NCBI RefSeq assembly: GCF_000018865.1
Contig: NC_010175.1
Location: 3,286,001 to 3,350,000 of the forward strand
Length of the DNA stretch: 64,000 nucleotides
Source: Chloroflexus aurantiacus J-10-fl
GTDB taxonomy: Bacteria > Chloroflexota > Chloroflexia > Chloroflexales > Chloroflexaceae
Direction: 5' to 3'
In this document: positions 44,074 to 53,005 of the stretch, in pieces
How the letters are laid out: each line of letters starts with the position of its first letter
Position numbering within the stretch: the stretch's first letter is position 1
The notes under the pieces: generated by a model
The model's database searches: none
What the model was told of the DNA's origin: nothing
What the model saw: the letters and a program-made list of their open reading frames with translations, nothing else
Position numbers and translations under genes: made by a program

Positions 44074-45348
44074 TCATGGTGTGTCGGATGTGAAACGTTG
44101 GGCAAAGGCACTTAGCCCCAGACTGGCCAGATCGCTCAGGGCGACGGCTACCTGATAACCATTACCATTGTCCGGCTGTTGATGGTACAGACTCAGGAGA
44201 CCAACGACAGTATGTTGCTGTTGAATTGGCAAACACATACGCTCACCGAGTAACCCTTGCGGGATAAAATGGCACATATGGTCGTCGTGGGTGCGACTGA
44301 GTACCCAGCGGCGCTCGCCCCAGCAGGTACATCGGCGTACAGGACGGTGTACCAGAGGTTCGCCCCAGTGGCCGACGGGGTGAACGAGGTCTGTTTCGGG
44401 ATTGTAGATAAGGAGCGTACCGCGATAGTCAGGCAGAAGGGTCGCACCTGCATTCACAATTGCAGTGTAGAGTTCCGGTAACGATGCTACTTCGCGCAAG
44501 GTGCGGGCAAGTATGCCGAGTGTATTGATCGACTGTCGTTGCTGTTCAAGTTGCAGTTGAACCTGATGCAACTGCCGTTTCGCCTCTTGTAACTGATTGA
44601 TCGCCCGTTGTCGTTCGCTGACATTACGAAAGACTATCACGACCCCTTCATTGGTACCATCATCGGCAGTAATTTGGGTGATGGTATGTTCCACTAACAA
44701 CTGCTCGCCGTTCCGGGTAAGCAGGGTAACCGGTGCCGGCAGGCCATTCACTGTCTGATTTGATGTTGTGCTATCGGTTGGTAAACCGGTATGGGTAACG
44801 ACCAGGGTATAGATGCGAGCCAGTGGCCAGCCGATTGCTTCATCCGGGGTAATGCCGAGCATGCGGGCAGCGACCGGATTGACAAAGGTAATGCGACTTT
44901 GCGGATCGGTAACAATCACACCATCGCCGATACTGGTCAATGTGGTACGTAGATGGCGTTCACTCGATCTGAGGCGTCGTTCCAACCGATGTTTATAGGC
45001 GGCAACGGCGATGGCCACTTCAAGCTCACGCTCGTCAAACGGCTTCAGCAGGTAAGCCCATGGCTCGGCCAGTAACGCTTCGCGTACTGTCTGATCATCG
45101 GCGTGGGCGGTCAGAAAGACGACCGGAATCCCCCACCGACTGTGAATATGACGGGCGGCCTCAATCCCATCAACAGCACCACTTAAGCGAATATCCATTA
45201 ATACCAGGTCGGGTGTATGCTTGCTCACAGATTGGAGAGCTTCTTCACCGCTGGTAACAACATCAATCACTGAGTGGCCAATTCGTCGCAAGGTGTGACT
45301 AAGGTCTTGGGCAATAATCAGTTCATCTTCGACGATCAGGACTCGCAT
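44074..45348 (-). CDS. Response regulator with PAS and GAF domains
   Basis: 424 residues from ATG 45348. The receiver domain (1-120) has the acidic pair in VEDE, phosphoacceptor Asp52 (LVLMDIRLSG), Thr in FLTAHAD and Lys in LLKPFDE. A PAS domain follows at ~140-250 (LTSIGDGVIVTDPQSRITFVNPVAARMLG in parts), then a coiled linker and a GAF-like domain to the end with clustered Cys (RCTCWGERRW). There is no DNA-binding or kinase domain, so it probably signals by protein contact. It lies ~170 bp upstream of kaiB in the same direction; a TATACT at 45389-45394 (minus strand) may be its -10. Confidence 0.82.
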   Translation of the reverse strand: MRVLIVEDELIIAQDLSHTLRRIGHSVIDVVTSGEEALQSVSKHTPDLVLMDIRLSGAVDGIEAARHIHSRWGIPVVFLTAHADDQTVREALLAEPWAYLLKPFDERELEVAIAVAAYKHRLERRLRSSERHLRTTLTSIGDGVIVTDPQSRITFVNPVAARMLGITPDEAIGWPLARIYTLVVTHTGLPTDSTTSNQTVNGLPAPVTLLTRNGEQLLVEHTITQITADDGTNEGVVIVFRNVSERQRAINQLQEAKRQLHQVQLQLEQQRQSINTLGILARTLREVASLPELYTAIVNAGATLLPDYRGTLLIYNPETDLVHPVGHWGEPLVHRPVRRCTCWGERRWVLSRTHDDHMCHFIPQGLLGERMCLPIQQQHTVVGLLSLYHQQPDNGNGYQVAVALSDLASLGLSAFAQRFTSDTP

Positions 45349-45399
45349 GTATTTTCTCACAATAGACTGAGAAGACAATATTACTTTTAGTATACCGCG

Positions 45400-46134
45400 T
45401 TATTGCATATTATGTTGCAACGTTAATTTGGGCCAGATTCGTACAATTATGATGAAAACAATCAACGCAACAACTTGTGAAAAGCGAATATTACCCGGCA
45501 AAAGTAAACCGGTGGCTCGAAACCCGTCGCCGATTAACGTACCGGCTGCCAGTACCCCGCAGATGGTGAGAAACAACACGCCGGGAGTCTGAATGCGACG
45601 GTAGGATTGTCGCCAGACGATCAGGGCAAGCAGGGCGACGCATGCAGCGTAGAGCTGAGTTGGATGACGTGGTTCACCCCAGAGGTGAATTGCCCAGGGG
45701 AGATTGGTCGGCAAGCCATAACCGTCACCACTCGCGAACTGAGCCAGTGCGTAGGTGAGGGCTGCCAGCGCTATACCCGGTGCCAACGCATCAAGCGTGA
45801 CCCACAGCGGCCAGCGCTGCCGCCAGATCTGCCAGCCGCCGACGAGTATGGTGGTCAGTACACCTGCCGGCAAGGAAAATGCCTGGAGATCGCGAGCTAC
45901 CAGGGCCAGGGGATCGCGGAGATAGTAGGGCCACGACATGAGTGCATATCCCAGCCGGGCACCGACAATGCCGGCAAGTAGGGCGAGGGCAACGATTATC
46001 TCCATACGGTCACCGGACAGTCTGTAGACACCGGCAGCGCGACCCACCACCTGTACAATCAGCCAGCCGCCCAACAGAAAGATCAGTCCAGGGGTATAAA
46101 GAGCAAATGGGCCAATGTTAATTGCTGGAAGCAT
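45400..46134 (-). CDS. Lgt-like (prolipoprotein diacylglyceryl transferase family) membrane protein
   Basis: 244 residues, seven membrane spans. Lgt-like features are INIGPFALYTPGLIF at the start, the LLAGIVGARLGYAL segment with the conserved Arg, FASGDGYGLPTNLPW in place of the HGG-GLP region, and RHPTQLYAA. Lgt adds diacylglycerol to the lipobox Cys; this window encodes lipoproteins that need it. The canonical RxGNFxNxE signature is changed, so it could be a paralog with another acceptor. It lies beside a TlpA-type thioredoxin gene read the same way, 57 bp apart. Confidence 0.7.
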   Translation of the reverse strand: MLPAINIGPFALYTPGLIFLLGGWLIVQVVGRAAGVYRLSGDRMEIIVALALLAGIVGARLGYALMSWPYYLRDPLALVARDLQAFSLPAGVLTTILVGGWQIWRQRWPLWVTLDALAPGIALAALTYALAQFASGDGYGLPTNLPWAIHLWGEPRHPTQLYAACVALLALIVWRQSYRRIQTPGVLFLTICGVLAAGTLIGDGFRATGLLLPGNIRFSQVVALIVFIIIVRIWPKLTLQHNMQ

Positions 46135-46191
46135 ATACAGTTATTACCAGTGATGTTAATCTGACAGGAAGACGATGTTGGTAAACCACCG

Positions 46192-46737
46192 TTATTCTGT
46201 TTCAGCTAACAGCGGCTCGATCACATTGCGCAGGTTCGCTTCGCTTAACGGTCCACCAAACAGTACCCGACGCACCACCCCTTTGCGATCTATGATAAAG
46301 GTGGTAGGCAACATCCGCACCCCGTAGCGATTACCGACAGAACCATCGTAATCGAGCACGATTGGGAAACTAAGCCCAAAATCGCGCTGCATATTCGACA
46401 CATCCGCCGGATTGTCCTGGACAGTACTGTTGACTGCCAGCACCGTTAACCCACGTCTCCGCTCGGCCTGGTATAATTGTTCAAGCATAGGCATTTCAGC
46501 CCGACACGGGCCACACCAACTGGCCCAGAAATTAACAATTACCACCTGCCCCTGCAATTCACTCAGGGACAGCGTCTGACCGTCAAGCTGCGGGAGAACA
46601 ATAGCCGGTGCTACGAAACCCGGTTGCGGCACCGGCACAGTAGGGTTCATATCCGGCGGGCGACTGATCACAATCCAGGCTACACCGACGATAATGAGTA
46701 TGGTGCTGAGCCAGTTGTGGCTCTGTGCATTCATCAT
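46192..46737 (-). CDS. Membrane-anchored thioredoxin-like protein (TlpA/ResA type)
   Basis: 181 residues. A single N-terminal span (~8-26) anchors a thioredoxin domain outside the membrane. The redox motif is WCGPC in VNFWASWCGPCRAEMP (~residues 72-87), with the cis-proline loop in MLPTTFIIDRKG. Such proteins reduce disulfides in apocytochromes or other exported proteins; phototrophic Chloroflexota need these for cytochrome c. No ccm genes are near. Length is usual. Confidence 0.87.
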   Translation of the reverse strand: MMNAQSHNWLSTILIIVGVAWIVISRPPDMNPTVPVPQPGFVAPAIVLPQLDGQTLSLSELQGQVVIVNFWASWCGPCRAEMPMLEQLYQAERRRGLTVLAVNSTVQDNPADVSNMQRDFGLSFPIVLDYDGSVGNRYGVRMLPTTFIIDRKGVVRRVLFGGPLSEANLRNVIEPLLAETE

Positions 46738-47051
46738 AACAATTCCTTTTGTCTCCCACGCTTTTTGTGACTTATGGTATTATATAAGGAGTCTGTGACC
46801 GACACAGCGTGTAACTCTCACCAGTATAGTAAGGTCACGCGCAACACGTGGTAGTTCTAAGCTGCCACCAACTGCGCTACAGCGCCGCCGAAAAGGCGCT
46901 CTGTAAGCACAGCTTCCGCTCTCGCTACTGTGGTTGAGTTGATGGAGTCGAAACGCCGTGGGCCGGCGAAACGCACCATGCGTTGGATGTGCGGATTGAG
47001 CACAAACGCCACGGGTGCGATCAGAGTTTCGGAGTGTTTTGGAACAGGAAT
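46738..47051 (+). other. Long leader region upstream of rpoA
   Basis: A TATTATATAAGG stretch at 46778-46789 could be the start of transcription, giving a ~260-nt leader. Small frames in it (for example from 46930) do not resemble known proteins. The hairpin-prone GC-rich part at 46860-47020 may be structured, but I recognise no riboswitch class. Confidence 0.35.
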
Positions 47052-48059
47052 ATGGAAACACTTGAATTGTCGTTTATTACCCCTCGCATTACTCTTGTCG
47101 CTGCGGCTGAGAATTACGGTCGGTTTGCAATTGCTCCCTTACAGCGTGGTCATGGCTCATCACTAGGGAATGCGCTTCGTCGGGTGTTGCTCTCGTCTAT
47201 TCCCGGTGCTGCTGTAACCCGGATCAAGGTGTCAGGAGTCATTCATGAATTCAGCAGCATTCCCGGTGTGGTTGAAGATGGCACGCAACTCGTCCTCAAT
47301 ATCAAAGGGATTCGTCTCCGTTCCTACAGTGACCGTGCGGTAGCACTACAGTTGATCAAACAGGGTCCTGGGCCGGTGTTCGCGCGCGACATTGATGCCC
47401 CCAGCACGGTAGAAATTGTGAATCCTCAGCACTACATCTGCACCATCGACGACGAGCATACAACGTTTGAAATGCAACTGACCGTGGAGCGTGGGCGGGG
47501 AGTGCAATTGGCCGATACGGTGAGTGGCATGCCAATTGGCGAAATCGCGGTGGATGCCCTCTTCAGCCCAATTCCCCGTGTCAACTTTCTGGTTGAAGAG
47601 ATGGGGGATGATCCGCTGACCGGCTATGATCGGCTGATCCTCGAAATCTGGACGGATGGCACCATCAAACCGGGTGATGCATTGAGCCACGCGGCGCAGA
47701 TTCTGGCCCAATATTTTGGGCGGATCGTGAATCTGAACCAACCGGAAGAGCCAGAACCATCGGCACATCTACCACCGCCTATCCCCGAAGAGATTGCCAG
47801 TCGGACAATTGACGAACTTGGTTTGAGCACACGTACCTACAATAGCCTGCGACGGGCAGAGATTCACACGATTGGCCAGTTGTTGCGGCTTGATGACCGC
47901 GGATTGATGAGTATCCGAAACCTGGGTGCGAAGGGTATTGAAGAGATTCATCAGCGTCTGGAGGCGCTTGGCTATCGTTCTGGCTCATCGAGCCGCTTAC
48001 CGGCAGCTCCATCCGGTGAAACAGCGCATCCCGGCGAATCATCTCACAAAGAGGAGTAA
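47052..48059 (+). CDS. rpoA: DNA-directed RNA polymerase alpha subunit
   Basis: 335 residues from ATG 47052 (ACAGGAAT upstream). The N-terminal assembly domain shows NYGRFAIAPLQRGHGSSLGNALRRVLLSSIPGAAV (residues ~19-53, cited by position) and FSSIPGVVEDGTQLV; the C-terminal domain (~255-325) has IDELGLSTRTYNSLRRA and SIRNLGAKGIEEI. Alpha dimerises to nucleate the polymerase, and the C-terminal domain binds regulators and UP elements. Normally it lies in the rpsM-rpsK-rpsD-rpoA-rplQ operon; here it is next to a thioredoxin gene and rho. It may be the only copy relocated, or a second alpha. It is 11 bp upstream of rho, so the two transcription genes are co-expressed. Confidence 0.9.
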   Translation: METLELSFITPRITLVAAAENYGRFAIAPLQRGHGSSLGNALRRVLLSSIPGAAVTRIKVSGVIHEFSSIPGVVEDGTQLVLNIKGIRLRSYSDRAVALQLIKQGPGPVFARDIDAPSTVEIVNPQHYICTIDDEHTTFEMQLTVERGRGVQLADTVSGMPIGEIAVDALFSPIPRVNFLVEEMGDDPLTGYDRLILEIWTDGTIKPGDALSHAAQILAQYFGRIVNLNQPEEPEPSAHLPPPIPEEIASRTIDELGLSTRTYNSLRRAEIHTIGQLLRLDDRGLMSIRNLGAKGIEEIHQRLEALGYRSGSSSRLPAAPSGETAHPGESSHKEE

Positions 48060-48070
48060 AAAACTACACA

Positions 48071-49333
48071 ATGGAAGAAAAACGTATGACAACAGGAACC
48101 AGTGAAACTACAGAGCGAACTCGTCGCCGTCGCCGTCGGGTGAATGGAGATGGCGGAGCACCTGCTGATGGTGAGGCTTTGTCCGCACCGGTTGTAACGA
48201 CCACAGTTGTTGAAGAACCGGTCACAACGCAGGGTGCTGGTTTACTGGAAATTGTGCCTGATGGCCATGGCTTCCTGCGCAATGCGCGCCTCAGCCCCAG
48301 CAACGATGACGTCTATGTTGCTCAGTCGCAGATTCGTCGCTTCAATCTGCGTACCGGTGATATGATTGAAGGTCGGGTGCGCCCACCCAAAGAGGTTGAG
48401 CGTTATCCATCACTGCTCTATGTCGAACGGATCAACGGTCTGCCGGCTGAAATGGCGCAGAAGCGCCCCCTCTTCGAGCAGTTAACCCCCATTCATCCGA
48501 ATGTGCAGATTGTCCTCTCGACCGAGCCAAATATTCTGCCAACCCGCATTGTTGACGTGATCGCTCCGATTGGGCGTGGGCAGCGCGGGTTGATTGTCGC
48601 TCCCCCCAAAGCCGGCAAGACGATGCTGCTGAAGGCGATTGCCAATGGTGTGACGACCAACGCGCCCGATATTCAGCTCATTGTGTTGTTGATCGGCGAG
48701 CGCCCGGAGGAAGTTACCGACATGCGACGGTCGGTGAAGGGTGAGGTGGTGGCGGCTACCTTCGATGAGCCGGTCGAGCAGCATATCAAGGTCGCGGAAC
48801 TGGTATTGGAAAAGGCCAAGCGTCAGGTTGAGCACGGGCGCCATGTGGTGATCCTGATGGATTCGCTGACTCGTCTTACCCGTGCCTATAACATCGCCAT
48901 GCCACCGAGTGGGCGCACCCTCTCCGGTGGTGTTGATCCGGCAGCCCTCTACCCGCCCAAACGCTTTTTCGGCTCGGCGCGGAATATCGAGGATGGCGGT
49001 TCACTGACCATCATTGCCACCTGTTTGGTAGATACCGGTTCGCGCATGGACGATGTTATCTACGAAGAGTTCAAGGGCACCGGGAACATGGAACTGCACC
49101 TCGACCGCAAACTGGCCGAGAAGCGCATCTTCCCCGCCGTGGATATCCAGCGTTCGGGAACCCGCCGCGAAGACCTCTTGCTCGATCCGGTGACCCTGCG
49201 CCAGAGCTGGATGTTGCGCCGGATGGTTAGCATGGTCGGCGAAAACGAGGGTGCAGAGCTGATGCTGACCCGTATGGCCAAGACGAAGAGCAATGCCGAG
49301 TTTCTCGCCTCACTCGGTAAGGTTGGCTCGTAA
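48071..49333 (+). CDS. rho: Transcription termination factor Rho
   Basis: 420 residues. An Arg-rich N-terminal tail ([13 protein letters not shown]) replaces the usual helical start, then the cold-shock-like RNA-binding domain (~55-125, [13 protein letters not shown]) and the RecA-like motor: Walker A APPKAGKT (~178-185), Walker [12 protein letters not shown], the Q-loop and the ribbon [13 protein letters not shown] hexameric helicase that releases transcripts. It lies directly after rpoA, with only 11 bp between. Start 48071 is used; ATG 48086 is an alternative. Confidence 0.93.
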   Translation: MEEKRMTTGTSETTERTRRRRRRVNGDGGAPADGEALSAPVVTTTVVEEPVTTQGAGLLEIVPDGHGFLRNARLSPSNDDVYVAQSQIRRFNLRTGDMIEGRVRPPKEVERYPSLLYVERINGLPAEMAQKRPLFEQLTPIHPNVQIVLSTEPNILPTRIVDVIAPIGRGQRGLIVAPPKAGKTMLLKAIANGVTTNAPDIQLIVLLIGERPEEVTDMRRSVKGEVVAATFDEPVEQHIKVAELVLEKAKRQVEHGRHVVILMDSLTRLTRAYNIAMPPSGRTLSGGVDPAALYPPKRFFGSARNIEDGGSLTIIATCLVDTGSRMDDVIYEEFKGTGNMELHLDRKLAEKRIFPAVDIQRSGTRREDLLLDPVTLRQSWMLRRMVSMVGENEGAELMLTRMAKTKSNAEFLASLGKVGS

Positions 49334-49365
49334 ATACCAACTGCTCCTATCAATAATGTCTTGTT

Positions 49366-49983
49366 ATGTCCAGGCATCCGTTAAGCGGTATTGTGATTGC
49401 TGGTGGACGTAGTCGGCGTTTTGGTGCCGATAAACGGCGTTTGCGGCTATGGGGCGATCACGGGCCGCATCTGTTGGGGCATGCCATCGCGTTGCTGCAA
49501 CCACTGTGTGTTGATATTATCGTGGTCATGAACGATGGTGTGGCCTGGCCCGATCTGCCGGCACGCATTGTCGCCGATGAACAGCCGGGAAGCGGTGCTC
49601 TGGGTGGTGTCATCAGTGGTCTGCAAGCAATGCACACCGCTGCTGCATTGGTGATTGCGGCGGATATGCCATTGATCGTGCCTGAATTACTCGCGGCGCT
49701 GGCAGACTGGTCTTTTACCGGTGATGTGCTGGCGCCGACTGCTCCCTCTTCGCCCGATCTGCCTCAACCACTCCTCGCAGTGTATCGCCAAAGCGCATTG
49801 GCGCCACTGCGGCAGGTGTTTGCTACCGGTGAACGCCGGCTTCAGGTTGCGCTCACGTCACTGCGTTGGGTTGATCCCGGCCCTGAGCTGTGGCAACGGT
49901 ATGATCCGGCAGCACGTTCGCTGGTGAATATTAATACGCCAGATGATCTCGCACAAATCCAGCACTGGTTAAAAAAATCTTAA
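49366..49983 (+). CDS. mobA: Molybdenum cofactor guanylyltransferase-like protein
   Basis: 205 residues with the nucleotidyltransferase fold. IVIAGGRSRRFGADKRRL (~residues 9-26) is the MobA GTP-binding loop, DEQPGSGALGGVISGL the next conserved block, and VIAADMPLI carries the metal-binding Asp. MobA links GMP to molybdopterin for DMSO-reductase-type enzymes. A distinction from MobA-like CTP transferases (MocA) is not fully possible by eye. It follows rho by 32 bp. Its presence, with the mod genes ~10 kb away, indicates active Mo-cofactor use in this organism. Confidence 0.8.
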   Translation: MSRHPLSGIVIAGGRSRRFGADKRRLRLWGDHGPHLLGHAIALLQPLCVDIIVVMNDGVAWPDLPARIVADEQPGSGALGGVISGLQAMHTAAALVIAADMPLIVPELLAALADWSFTGDVLAPTAPSSPDLPQPLLAVYRQSALAPLRQVFATGERRLQVALTSLRWVDPGPELWQRYDPAARSLVNINTPDDLAQIQHWLKKS

Positions 49984-50490
49984 ACCGGCACTGAATAACG
50001 ATCTCATCCAGGCCGTTCTGCACGAACAGGGCTGTGTGTGGTGCAGAGGCATCCCTTCCTCATCATCTTCACTCGTCACTGCCGGCACATGGTGCGCACC
50101 AGCCTGGTGCATGCCCGGTAGCTGCCAGGCTGGTGCTCTGAAGCGCGATGGCCCGTATACATCGTGCCTTGGCGGGAGACAGGGCGATACGTTCGGTGTC
50201 TGACACTCTGTGCTACCTGATTATAACCTGTGCATAGTACTATATAATGTAGTACAACAGCGGGTTGGCGCGATAGTGTTTGGCCGTTTGGCAGGTGGTG
50301 AGGTCATCTGGAGCGATCATCACTACCCTCTGTAGCTGATATAGATGTCGGTGGGTCGCCGCTGCGATTGTCACCCATTTGAAAGAAATGTTATCTTGTC
50401 AAACCGCCATACACAGGATTAGTTTATCTACAGGCTCTATCCTGTGATCACCACGTGGTTGTTGTTCGCGCGTAACAATTGGGTTTAACA
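49984..50490. other. Intergenic stretch with operator-like palindrome
   Basis: The only structured site is GTACTA-TATAATG-TAGTAC (50237-50255), where a perfect TATAAT -10 (50243-50248) lies between 6-bp inverted arms. It could be a repressor-controlled promoter for the HNH-WD40 gene, with a ~235-nt leader. No gene is seen here. Confidence 0.45.
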
Positions 50491-51807
50491 ATGCAGCAGC
50501 GTTCTTCCTCTCATAGTTCGTTTGAGCCACCTGCCGACCCCGTACCGTCGGCACTAGATAGCCTGTGGCAAACATTGTTTGTAGCGTATGATGGAGCCTG
50601 CGCCATTAGTGGCTGTCAGGTCGGCGCTGTATTGCGACCGGTGTTGATCGACCCGCAGGGGCCGGCTGAACCCCACAATGCTCTGTTGTTACGTGCCGAT
50701 TTGCAGCTCCTTTTCCAGTCTGGTCTACTTACAATTGATGCAATGACGCTCGAAGTGTTGATTGCACCGGAACTGCGTGATAGTGAGTACGGTGCGCTGG
50801 CCGGGCGACGCTTGCGTCAGCCATCGCGTCTCGCGTTACGGCCGAGCCGACAGACTCTGGCCGCCCATCATCGCTTTTTCCGACTCGAGCAGCCTCCTCT
50901 GTCCTCGTTAGCGGTTCAGCGTCCCCTGCTGCGCCAGATGATCGCAGTGCAAAGCTGGGTGAATAGCCTGACATTCAGTCCAGACCGGCAGATGCTGGCC
51001 ATTGGTTCATGGGATGGTGCTATCCGGTTGTGGCGTCTGCCCGATTATCAGATGATTCGCGTCATTAGCGGTAATATTGGCGAAATTAATGCTATTGACT
51101 TCAGCCCTGATAGTCAGCTCATTGCAGCAGCCGGTCGTCAACACGGCGTGCGGGTCTGGCGGATCGAAGATGGTGAACTACTGTTTCATCTCGGTGATGA
51201 ACAGCGTCATGGTGCGTTCTTCAGCGTAGCATTCCAGCCCAATGGCCGGTTCATTGCTACCGCTGGTTGGGACCCGGTGGTGTATCTCTGGGACGCGCAA
51301 AACGGCCAGCCGGTTGCTGAATTACCCGGCCACGAAGGGTTGATCAATAGTGTCACCTTTAGCCCGGATAGCTCACTTCTCTTTTCTGCCGGCTATGACC
51401 GGGTGATTCGGGTCTGGGATGTGGACAGTCGGACATTGGTGCAGACATTGCGTGGTCATAGCGATGCAATCTTTAGCATGACGGTGAGTCCCGACGGTCG
51501 TTTGCTGGCCAGTGCTGGCAGCGATGGTGCTATTTTTGTCTGGCGAGTGGCCGATGGGCAACCGCTACAAATTCTGGCTACCCCTTCAGGGGCGTGTTTC
51601 GACGTGGCATTTAGTCCTGATGGCCGTTACCTTGCCAGTGCGCATTATGGTCGGATTGTACGTGTCTGGCACGTCAGTGATGGTGGGTTACGCTGGGAGT
51701 TGTCTGGACATAACGAGAGCGTTACCTGTGTCGCGTTTACTCCAGATGGCGACATGCTGGCCAGTGGTAGCTACGACGCAACCGTGCGTATCTGGTCATT
51801 TCAATAA
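50491..51807 (+). CDS. Degenerate HNH domain fused to a seven-repeat WD40 propeller
   Basis: 438 residues from ATG 50491. Residues ~20-125 match the plan of the HNH_2 nuclease domain: CAISGCQVGAVL, HNALLLRADLQLLFQSGLL and LRDSEYGALAGRRL. The catalytic AAHI is changed to RPVLI and the DIHxLFD histidine is Gln, so nuclease activity is unlikely. Residues ~150-438 hold seven WD40 repeats (VNSLTFSPDRQMLAIGSWDGAIRLW through VTCVAFTPDGDMLASGSYDATVRIW, cited as endpoints). The propeller would bind a protein partner, and the dead HNH fold may keep nucleic-acid binding. The methyltransferase gene follows 2 bp later, implying an operon. Confidence 0.72.
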   Translation: MQQRSSSHSSFEPPADPVPSALDSLWQTLFVAYDGACAISGCQVGAVLRPVLIDPQGPAEPHNALLLRADLQLLFQSGLLTIDAMTLEVLIAPELRDSEYGALAGRRLRQPSRLALRPSRQTLAAHHRFFRLEQPPLSSLAVQRPLLRQMIAVQSWVNSLTFSPDRQMLAIGSWDGAIRLWRLPDYQMIRVISGNIGEINAIDFSPDSQLIAAAGRQHGVRVWRIEDGELLFHLGDEQRHGAFFSVAFQPNGRFIATAGWDPVVYLWDAQNGQPVAELPGHEGLINSVTFSPDSSLLFSAGYDRVIRVWDVDSRTLVQTLRGHSDAIFSMTVSPDGRLLASAGSDGAIFVWRVADGQPLQILATPSGACFDVAFSPDGRYLASAHYGRIVRVWHVSDGGLRWELSGHNESVTCVAFTPDGDMLASGSYDATVRIWSFQ

Positions 51808-51809
51808 CT

Positions 51810-52646
51810 ATGCTTGCTCAGCAGGATGCAGTGCGCTCCTTCTATCGGCAGACCGACTGGATGTTCCGTGTTTTGGGCTGGATTCGCGGATCGCAGGCGA
51901 TGCATGCGGGGTTGTGGCAGCAGGTACGCAGTCACCGCTCTGCGCTCCGTTCTATCGATGAGACCCTGCTGGCCGTTGCCGGTCTGTCGCCTGGTGAGTG
52001 TCTGCTCGATGCCGGTTGTGGGGCCGGTGCCAGCGCCAATCGGATCGCTGCTATTCACCAGGGAACGGTGATCGGTTTGACGATTGTGCCTGAACAGGCC
52101 AAACGGGCCAGACGAGGCGGGAAAGCTACCTTTCTCTGTGCTGATTACGCAGTAGCGCCACTCCGTAGTCACTGTTGTGATGTGGTGTGGATGCTGGAGA
52201 GCATCTGTCACGCGCCCGATAAACCGGCGTTGCTGGCCGAGATTGTTCGTCTGCTGCGTCCCGGTGGTCGGTTGGTTATTGCCGACCGGTTTGCGGCCCG
52301 GCGTGATCTGTCACCTGCTGAGCGGAATCGATTACGGGCCTGGCTGCGACCCTGGGCTATGCCTGATCTCCTCACTGCCGATGAGCTGGTGGAACTGGCA
52401 GTGAAATCAGGTTTGCTTCTTCTCCGCCACGATGATCTGACCTTGAGCACCAGTCCTTCGCTCCAGTTTCTCGGTGATTTTGCCCGCCTGACACTACCGG
52501 CAGCACTGCTTCTCCGCGCCCTTCGCTTGCAAAGTGCAGAACAAATTGCTGCGATGCGTGGTTGTATTGCCCAGAAGAAGACCCTCAATGCCGGTCTCTG
52601 GCGCTACCATATGTTACTTTTTGTGAAACCCGGTGATGATCGATAG
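51810..52646 (+). CDS. Class I SAM-dependent methyltransferase (sterol/tocopherol C-methyltransferase-like)
   Basis: 278 residues. Motif I is CLLDAGCGAGASANRIA (~residues 63-79), followed by VIGLTIVPEQAKRA, DVVWMLESICHAPDK and LLRPGGRLVIADRF. The N-terminal YRQTDWMFRVLGW and the acidic ESICHAPDK are typical of the sterol/gamma-tocopherol methyltransferase group, so a lipid or quinone acceptor is plausible, but the substrate is unknown. It starts 2 bp after the HNH-WD40 gene stop, so both are likely made together. Confidence 0.78.
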   Translation: MLAQQDAVRSFYRQTDWMFRVLGWIRGSQAMHAGLWQQVRSHRSALRSIDETLLAVAGLSPGECLLDAGCGAGASANRIAAIHQGTVIGLTIVPEQAKRARRGGKATFLCADYAVAPLRSHCCDVVWMLESICHAPDKPALLAEIVRLLRPGGRLVIADRFAARRDLSPAERNRLRAWLRPWAMPDLLTADELVELAVKSGLLLLRHDDLTLSTSPSLQFLGDFARLTLPAALLLRALRLQSAEQIAAMRGCIAQKKTLNAGLWRYHMLLFVKPGDDR

Positions 52647-53005
52647 CGATCAAGGAGCAGGTAACCCAGGTTGCTACCTTTATCACCACAGAGGCACGGA
52701 GGGCATAGAGGATAGGCATAACCCGAAGTGCTACCGTAAGGCGTGAAGGTGCGTGTCGATGGGAACTGGCTGCTACCCGCATGGTTTATACAGTTCAGTT
52801 ACGCGGCACGGTATTGTGCGCAGCGTCGTGCTGTTCATCATGGCAGTCAGCCTCACGTGGCCTACTCACAGCGTAAGTGGCAGCCTGGGTTAGGTAAGTA
52901 AGGAACGAGAAGTGATCTATATTAATGCCGTTGCCGGGAAGTATCTCAGGTACGTATACTTGAAAAACAGGAAAAAACTTTGGTACCTGGAATACGGAGC
53001 GATGT
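52647..53005. other. Intergenic stretch, nothing recognised
   Basis: Contains an ATCACCACAGAGGCACGGAGG fragment (about 52681-52701) that resembles the ACCACAGAGACACAGAGGG at 411-430, a minor dispersed repeat. No gene, hairpin terminator or strong promoter seen. Confidence 0.4.

Noticed and set aside
46930-47166. Small basic protein before rpoA (MESKRRGPAKRTMRW...)
   Set aside because: It looked at first like a ribosomal-protein remnant, but it runs out of frame into rpoA and matches no ribosomal protein I know.
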